NCBI GenBank assembly: GCA_903813345.2
Contig: CAIIXF020000001.1
Span: 32,092,556-32,156,555 of the forward strand
Origin: Owenia fusiformis
Lineage: Eukaryota; Annelida; Polychaeta; Sabellida; Oweniidae
Reading direction: 5' to 3'
Length of the DNA: 64,000 nt
In this document: positions 59,101 to 64,000 of the stretch, piece after piece
How the letters are laid out: each line of letters begins with the position of its first letter
Position numbering within the stretch: the stretch's first letter is position 1
Position numbers and translations under genes: made by a program
Notes under the pieces: generated by a model
What the model saw: the letters and a program-made list of their open reading frames with translations, nothing else
Databases searched by the model: none
What the model was told of the DNA's origin: nothing

Positions 59101-60134
59101 AACATGCCTTTGCTTTTTTTTGATTTAAGGTCTAAGCTTTGATGCTGAATGTGCAATAGACTACTTGTACTCAAGGAGTGACATAGACCATAGCAACATC
59201 ATACTGTTTGGACGGTCTCTAGGTGGTGCTGTAGCTATATCTTCTGCTGTGCATCCAACATACTCTAATAAACTTCGGGCAATAATTGTTGAGAATACAT
59301 TCACATCTCTGCCAGATATTGCACGATATATATTTGATTTTAAGTTATTAAAAGCAATACCTGTGTGGATGTATAAAAATAAGGTAATTATACTGTAGTT
59401 ACATTTTTTGAGTTAAGTTAGTTTAAAATTCAAAATAGCTGCCTAGAACTGGAATTCCTTATAATTTAGAGATCTGTTCAAAGCATAGTTACATTATATT
59501 ACATTAGATTACAAATATTGTATTGTTGTCTTTATGATTGAGCCTTTGGTACAGATATTTACCCAAATGCATAAATTGGTGGAAATGTCTCAGTCTACAT
59601 TGTCTCCCTTCTATTACCTGCAAATTACGGGTAGAGTAGATAGTAAATATTATATTGTAATATGTATAGATTCATGAATGGTGTAATGCTCCTTCCCATA
59701 CTAAATCTTGTCTTTCACTTTTGGATTTCTGAAAAGATTAAAATTCTTTACCATGTAATTGTCATTTACCATTCCCCTAATGAAATTAACTCTTATTCCA
59801 CAGCTTCTGGCATTTGGACACCATCCCTTATATAGGCATCTTACTGATTAAATAATCTGATTTTCAATATCAATGATACACTTTTACAAGCCACCTTTAT
59901 GGACACTTATAACCGCACTCAGGCAACTAGTAGAATATAGGTGCTCCATACACCATCAAGTGTACATATCTGCTACATGGGCCAAGGAATGCGATGACTA
60001 TGAACATTGAACAACATGTCTACTTTTAGTATCCATCAAGAGAGAGGGTGAAACAAATGGAGCTACCAATGCTGTTTATCTCAGGTCTTTCAGACAATCT
60101 TATCCCTCCATATATGATGCAAGATCTATTTGAG
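55932..60134 (+). CDS. ABHD13: Alpha/beta hydrolase domain-containing protein 13 (ABHD13), 3' end outside the window
   Basis: Exons 55932-56109, 57612-57846, 58407-58507, 59130-59383, 60030-60134 join in phase to 291 codons; human ABHD13 has 337. The family (Bem46-like) consists of membrane-anchored serine hydrolases. Here a hydrophobic anchor spans residues about 34-58. Then come the LLYYPDQPSSSR block, HGNAGN (129-134, oxyanion region), VEYRGYGKSGG, the nucleophile elbow GRSLGG with Ser201, and SGLSDNLIPP with the acid Asp278. The catalytic His, expected in a GTHNDTW-like motif, would be in a last exon. I find no such exon between 60135 and the LTR at about 60720. The exon therefore probably lies beyond the retrotransposon, unless the gene is broken. 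Confidence 0.92.
56110..57179. other. ABHD13 intron 1, first part
   Basis: No gene or repeat family recognised. Confidence 0.35.
57180..57609. mobile_element. Diverged copy of repeat family I, ending at the ABHD13 exon 2 acceptor
   Basis: Shares 'ggcatctgtaacaa', 'cttaacaa...tgtttagactg' and the right end 'gttaatgcc(c/t)tgttcc' with 47389-49293. The family end (…gttcc) lies at 57609 and the acceptor AG follows at 57610-57611. Confidence 0.7.
57612..57846 (+). CDS. ABHD13: ABHD13 exon 2
   Basis: 235 nt. Encodes LLYYPDQPSSSRFF, ENLFVRAKDGVLLNLLLI and YLHGNAGNVGHR. Acceptor CTGTTCCAG, donor GTGAGA. Confidence 0.93.
57948..57973. repeat. (GA)n microsatellite
   Basis: About eleven GA units followed by a short G run, in ABHD13 intron 2. 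Confidence 0.9.
58098..58382. mobile_element. Family A element, short, inverted, next to ABHD13 exon 3
   Basis: Starts ttattatcccaccgaacat and ends gggatttgctactccgttga-gttgctgttttcta, the complement of the usual left end. It ends 24 bp before exon 3. Confidence 0.78.
58407..58507 (+). CDS. ABHD13: ABHD13 exon 3
   Basis: 101 nt, acceptor TTTGCTTTCAG, donor GTATAC. Encodes LYNSHGLHRNVRVNILLVEY and RGYGKSGGVPSES. Found by phase; no ORF of its own. Confidence 0.92.
58800..58965. mobile_element. Family C element, partial copy
   Basis: Starts aaaggaatggtatcgatatg and shares 'tctcttaaaccagtcat' and 'atggtcatcttttg' with the family; the other end is missing. In ABHD13 intron 3. Confidence 0.65.
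59130..59383 (+). CDS. ABHD13: ABHD13 exon 4: nucleophile elbow
   Basis: 254 nt, acceptor ATTTAAG, donor GTAATT. Contains IILFGRSLGGAVAISSA (Ser201) and IIVENTFTSLPDIARYIFD, colinear with human ABHD13. Confidence 0.95.
59384..60029. other. ABHD13 intron 4
   Basis: No gene or repeat family recognised. Confidence 0.35.
60030..60134 (+). CDS. ABHD13: ABHD13 exon 5: catalytic acid
   Basis: 105 nt, phase 0, acceptor CTTTTAG, donor GTAAGA. Encodes MELPMLFISGLSDNLIPPYM and MQDLFE; Asp278 is the expected acid. Its 3' end and donor are the first unit of a tandem array. Confidence 0.93.
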
Positions 60135-60510
60135 GTAAGACACACATACATCCATTTATGATGCAAGATCTATTTGAGGTAAGACACATATACATCCATA
60201 TATGATGCAAGATCTATTTGAGGTAAGACACACATACATCCATATATGATGCAAGATCTATTTAAGGTAAGACACACATACATCCATTTATGATGCAAGA
60301 TCTATTTAAGGTAAGACACACATACATCCATTTATGATGCAAGATCTATTTAAGGTAAGACACACATACATCCATATATGATGCAAGATCTATTTGAGGT
60401 AAGACACACATACATCCATATATGATGCAAGATCTATTTAAGGTAAGACACACATACATCCATTTATGATGCAAGATCTATTTGAGGTAAGACACACATA
60501 CATCCATTTA
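60097..60510. repeat. 44 bp tandem array made of the ABHD13 exon 5 end and its splice donor
   Basis: The unit runs from 'catccatatatgatgcaaga' through 'tctatttgag' to 'gtaagacacacata'. Donor GT dinucleotides lie at 60135, 60179, 60223, 60267, 60311, 60355, 60399, 60443 and 60487, exactly 44 bp apart. Some units read taag instead of tgag before the GT. Confidence 0.95.
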
Positions 60511-60719
60511 TGATTGTTACAGTAGTGAGCTACATATATATTATATTCTACTATATTCACCTATAGTTTAATTTGTAATCTATGCTTGCTGTATATGTTG
60601 AGCTATTCTTCATTAGAGATCTTAGGTCAAGGTCACAATGACATTATACACTGTATCTTGTAAACATAACTGAACTGAATGACTCATTAACTCTTGGCCT
60701 TCTAGAAAGTACTGGAACT
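60511..60719. other. ABHD13 intron 5 before the LTR
   Basis: No coding sequence recognised; in particular no GTHNDTW-like coding stretch that could be the missing ABHD13 exon. Confidence 0.4.
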
Positions 60720-61350
60720 GTAATCATTTAATCAAGATTGAATCATGTGACTTAAGATGTCCAATCAGTGTTATTTTCTAGAAAAAGTAACTTCTTGAAG
60801 CATCTGGACTATGCCTTTGCACTATATAATGAGAGAGATGATTTGGGCTGTCAGCAGAATTTCAAAGTTGATCAAAAGGACATCTTCTTAGCAGAAAATT
60901 ACAGACACCTACTTTGGGAACATTTATAACAGTGCAAACATACAACCTGAGGACTTTATATGGACATATATTACAACACTCACTATATACGGATTATCAT
61001 ATACATTCGTGGATTATCATAAACATTTGTGGATTATCATCAAACATTTGTGGATTATCATCAAACATTATTGGATACGAACATTATAGGATTACAACAA
61101 ACATTATTGGATTATTACAAACATTGGAGAACTATGAACGATTATTGAAACATTTCGTGATCTGGAACATTCTCAAGGATCGTCAACGACATTTATCGAC
61201 ATCAAGAATAAGCCGTATCATTGATTGGACATCACTTAAGTATTAAACCTCCTTTATATTATTGTTATATTATTTAGTTTTCAAAATATAAATATATTGT
61301 TATCATATTTTAATTGCTGTTTTTACTTTCTGTTATTTTCGTACGTAACA
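60720..61350 (+). mobile_element. 5' LTR of a gypsy-type retrotransposon (left edge tentative)
   Basis: The right edge is set by gtacgtaaca at 61341-61350, directly before the primer site. The left edge is placed at TGTAATCA (60720) because LTRs begin with TG; without the 3' LTR this is a guess. It contains a TATA-like tatataa near 60823 and a run of ~20 bp repeats around 'ggattatcat..aacatt' (60988-61130). Sits in ABHD13 intron 5 in the gene's orientation. Confidence 0.6.
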
Positions 61351-61355
61351 GAAAT

Positions 61356-61373
61356 TGGGGGCTTGTCCGGGAT
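61356..61373 (+). other. Primer-binding site, tRNA-Pro type
   Basis: TGGGGGCTTGTCCGGGAT differs at one of 18 positions from the well-known tRNA-Pro primer site of gammaretroviruses. It starts 5 bp after the presumed LTR end. Confidence 0.8.
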
Positions 61374-61462
61374 ACAACTACAACAAGCTAAAATTCAAAT
61401 ATTTCAAAATTAGAAATCCAAAACTTGTACATTTAAATTGTGAAGACAGCAATTAATTGAAA

Positions 61463-64000
61463 ATGAGTTTTGAGGTTGAGACATTTTTAGAATCGCCCTC
61501 TTTGGAGGAATTTGATGATTTAAAGAAAACTGAACTTCTGGCAATTGCAAAACATGTTGGCCTGTCAGTCAAAAGCTCATACAAAAAGGATACAATTAAA
61601 AACTTTGTACTTCAATATTTGGTCGCAGAATCACTTCTGCCTGAGCAGCCAGCCCAACATGTTGACCCTGTTGATCCTATTAAGCTTAAAGAGCTCGAAA
61701 TAAGAGAGAAAGAGTTAGAAATTCAAAAAGAAAGAGAAATTAGAGAATTGAGAGAAAAAGAGTTAGAAATGCAAAATGAAAGAGAAAAAAGAGAAAATGA
61801 AAGACAAATGAGAGAACAAGAAATTCAAAGAGAAATTGAATTAAAACGTCTTGAGATAGAAGCTCAATCCAAAACTGATGAACATGCTACTATGCATCAA
61901 CATTTTGAAAATAGGTTTGACGCTTCAAAATTTCTCAAATTTGTACCTAAATTTCAAGAGAAAAATGTTGATAAATACTTTACACATTTTGAAAAAGTCG
62001 CTCAGAGCCTAGACTGGCCTAAATCAGCATGGCCAGTTATGCTCCAGAGTGTATTCATTGGTAAAGCAAGTGAAATATTTGCCTCTCTCTCAGCAGAAGT
62101 ATGCTCTGATTATGACCTAGTTAAAAATGCAATTCTTAAAGCTTATGAACTAGTGCCAGAAGCTTACAGACAAAAATTTAGAAATGCCCACAAACAGAGT
62201 GACCAAACCCATGTTGAGTTTGCTAGAGAGCAAGAGCAGCTTTTTGACAGGTGGCTTGTCTCTAAAGATGTATCTGAAGAGTTTAAAAAGCTCAGAGAGC
62301 TTATGCTAATAGAACAATTTAAAAACTGTGTTCAGTATCACATTAGAACTTACTTAGATGAACACAAGGTAGAAACTTTAAGTCAAGCTGCTACCCTGTC
62401 TGATGATTATGCTCTTACTCATAAGGGTAGTTTTATCAAAGGTAATCCTAACTCAAACTTTAGAGGTTATCAGGGTAACAAACCTTCATATGACTCTAAA
62501 TCAAATCAGTCCTCATCATCAAATACATCAAACAAAGCAAAAGACCAGTCTAATTCATCGTCGAGTTCTAGCTCAAAATCAGATCAATCAAATTCTTCAG
62601 GTCCAAAATCAAATGTCACCTGTAACTATTGTAAAAAGCCTGGTCATCTTATTTCTGAATGCTATAGGATTAAGAATAGAAGAGAGATGTCTGGTTCTGC
62701 TCATTCAAATGGTTGTGCTACAGTTCCCATTTCAAGAAAGCCCATTGTTTGGGATTCATATACTCATACTGAGAAATCTACTCATAGTGATATTATGGAG
62801 GATTATAAGCCTTTCATGTCCGAAGGATCTGTGTCACTGTCAAGTGATGGTACCAATTCAAAGCCAATTAAGATTCTTAGAGACACGGGTGCATCTCAGA
62901 CTTTGTTATTAGAAGGTGTCCTTCCTTTATCTGAGGAGTCATTCACAGGTACCCATATTTTGATGCAAGGCATTGAATTAGGTTTTACTAAAGTTCCCCT
63001 CCATCGTATTCATATCACATCAGAGTTAGTCAAAGGGCCAGTTATTGTTGGTGTTAGGCCACAACTTCCTGTTGAAGGAGTCGCATTGCTTTTAGGCAAT
63101 GATTTAGCTGGGGGTAAGGTATCATTAGACCCCATTGTTTCAGATCAGCCTTGTTCTATTGAGGATTCTGTCCAAGAGGACTCTGATATATATCCTGCTT
63201 GTGCTGTTACTAGGGCTATGGCTAAAAAGTTAGCTGATAGCGGGGATTCGTCTGTGGGAGATGACTTTGATAGTGGGTTTTTAAGCTCCTTGTTTGATGA
63301 TGAATGTCACTCACCACTTGTTAAAGATGATCCTTATCCTATTTTAAAGGCAAATTCTTCATTGAAACAGCCTTCTGTTCGAGCCAAGCAGTCATCTATT
63401 GAGGCAAATTCTTCATTGAAAAAGCCTTTTGCCAGAGGTGATTCACCTTCTGAGCAGGATCACTATTTTAATGCGGTTTCGCCCGCTCTTGCTAGTCCCG
63501 ATGAAGTTTCATCTTCTTCTGCTAGTGTTCATGAGGTTTCATCTCCTCCTTGTTCTGAGGTTTCATCCTCTATTTCTGATAGTGATTCTTTGAAAAATGA
63601 TCCTCATTCTAAACACATGTTAATTTATGAACAAGAGCATGATCCATCACTCATTGATCTTCATAAAAGATGTCTTACTATTGATGAAGCTGACAAGGTC
63701 CCTGTTTGTTTTTACAAAAAGGATGGCATATTAATGCGAAAGTGGAGACCTCCTGAAGCTTCCCCTGAAGACGATTGGGCAATTGTACATCAAATTGTTG
63801 TCCCCAAATCGTATCATAAGGAAATTTTGAGTCTAGCTCATGATTCTCCCATGGCAGGTCATTTAGGAGTAACTAAAACATACCATAAAATACTCAATCA
63901 TTTCTATTGGCCCAAATTAAAACAAGATGTCCAAGAGTATTGTAGGTCTTGTCATACATGTCAAATGGTAGGGAAACCTAACCAGAAAATACCAACTGCT
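61463..64000 (+). CDS. Gag-protease-integrase polyprotein of a Gmr1-type gypsy element (3' end outside the window)
   Basis: Read from the ATG at 61463, the frame is open for 846 codons to the window end. Residues about 72-140 form a charged, coiled-coil-like stretch. Residues about 155-310 form a capsid-like domain resembling the SCAN-related Gmr1 capsid (YELVPEAYRQKFR, FAREQEQLFDRW). A zinc knuckle CNYCKKPGHLISEC is at 387-400. The protease motif RDTGAS has Asp474 in place. After about 320 residues the integrase zinc domain follows: H793, H800, C830, C833 (GHLGVTKTYHKILNHFYWP). No reverse transcriptase lies between protease and integrase, which is the domain order of the Gmr1 group and not of ordinary gypsy. 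Reverse transcriptase is expected downstream. No stop or frameshift, so the copy looks young. Confidence 0.92.
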   Translation, partial: MSFEVETFLESPSLEEFDDLKKTELLAIAKHVGLSVKSSYKKDTIKNFVLQYLVAESLLPEQPAQHVDPVDPIKLKELEIREKELEIQKEREIRELREKELEMQNEREKRENERQMREQEIQREIELKRLEIEAQSKTDEHATMHQHFENRFDASKFLKFVPKFQEKNVDKYFTHFEKVAQSLDWPKSAWPVMLQSVFIGKASEIFASLSAEVCSDYDLVKNAILKAYELVPEAYRQKFRNAHKQSDQTHVEFAREQEQLFDRWLVSKDVSEEFKKLRELMLIEQFKNCVQYHIRTYLDEHKVETLSQAATLSDDYALTHKGSFIKGNPNSNFRGYQGNKPSYDSKSNQSSSSNTSNKAKDQSNSSSSSSSKSDQSNSSGPKSNVTCNYCKKPGHLISECYRIKNRREMSGSAHSNGCATVPISRKPIVWDSYTHTEKSTHSDIMEDYKPFMSEGSVSLSSDGTNSKPIKILRDTGASQTLLLEGVLPLSEESFTGTHILMQGIELGFTKVPLHRIHITSELVKGPVIVGVRPQLPVEGVALLLGNDLAGGKVSLDPIVSDQPCSIEDSVQEDSDIYPACAVTRAMAKKLADSGDSSVGDDFDSGFLSSLFDDECHSPLVKDDPYPILKANSSLKQPSVRAKQSSIEANSSLKKPFARGDSPSEQDHYFNAVSPALASPDEVSSSSASVHEVSSPPCSEVSSSISDSDSLKNDPHSKHMLIYEQEHDPSLIDLHKRCLTIDEADKVPVCFYKKDGILMRKWRPPEASPEDDWAIVHQIVVPKSYHKEILSLAHDSPMAGHLGVTKTYHKILNHFYWPKLKQDVQEYCRSCHTCQMVGKPNQKIPTA

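Noticed and set aside
60914-61246. 110-codon ORF in the LTR
   Set aside because: Made of ~20 bp repeats within the LTR and without recognisable protein features.
62403-62912. 169-codon plus-strand ORF
   Set aside because: Out-of-frame shadow of the gag-protease frame, which is open from 61463 to the window end and carries the zinc knuckle and protease motifs.

Overview
The window is animal nuclear DNA: AT-rich, with short spliced exons, long introns with GT..AG ends, dense foldback repeats and minisatellites, one LINE and one LTR retrotransposon. The repeat style (many small inverted-repeat elements, satellite cores, a CR1/Jockey-group LINE, a Gmr1-type gypsy element) fits a marine invertebrate. 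A lophotrochozoan, perhaps a bivalve mollusc, is my best guess, but nothing in the window fixes the species. No rRNA, tRNA or CRISPR array was seen.

Three host genes can be assembled exon by exon, with splice phases that agree throughout. GOLIM4 (minus strand, 34793 down to 7386, ten exons, 490 codons) encodes a type II Golgi membrane protein with a coiled coil and a very glutamine-rich tail. CABLES (plus strand, 34954 to 53376, thirteen exons, 533 codons) encodes a Cdk5/Abl enzyme substrate with a C-terminal cyclin-box-like region. The start codons of these two genes lie 160 bp apart, head to head, so they probably share a promoter. ABHD13 (plus strand, from 55932) encodes a membrane-anchored alpha/beta hydrolase. 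Five exons (291 codons) are visible; the last exon, which should carry the catalytic histidine, is not seen before the window ends, because an LTR retrotransposon starts in the following intron.

Layout. 1-2264: a 550 bp direct repeat flanking a satellite with a 170 bp higher-order unit. 2265-6320: an intact LINE with one 1231-codon ORF carrying a 2A-like motif. 6321-34793: GOLIM4, with introns packed with foldback elements, a 44-copy x 44 bp minisatellite, and a 2.8 kb long-terminal-inverted-repeat element that holds a zinc-finger-like exon fragment. 34794-34953: bidirectional promoter. 34954-53376: CABLES, with several of the same repeat families in its introns. 53377-55931: intergenic, mostly a 45 bp minisatellite. 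55932-60510: ABHD13. 60720-64000: 5' LTR, a tRNA-Pro-type primer site, and an uninterrupted gag-protease-integrase reading frame that runs off the window.

The most notable points are: (i) the retroelement has integrase directly after protease (Gmr1 order) and a SCAN-like capsid; (ii) the 5' splice site of ABHD13 exon 5 has been copied in tandem nine times; (iii) the acceptor of ABHD13 exon 2 lies exactly at the end of a repeat element, and several other acceptors have repeats ending 15-45 bp upstream; (iv) the LINE has a 2A-like peptide after a hydrophobic leader.
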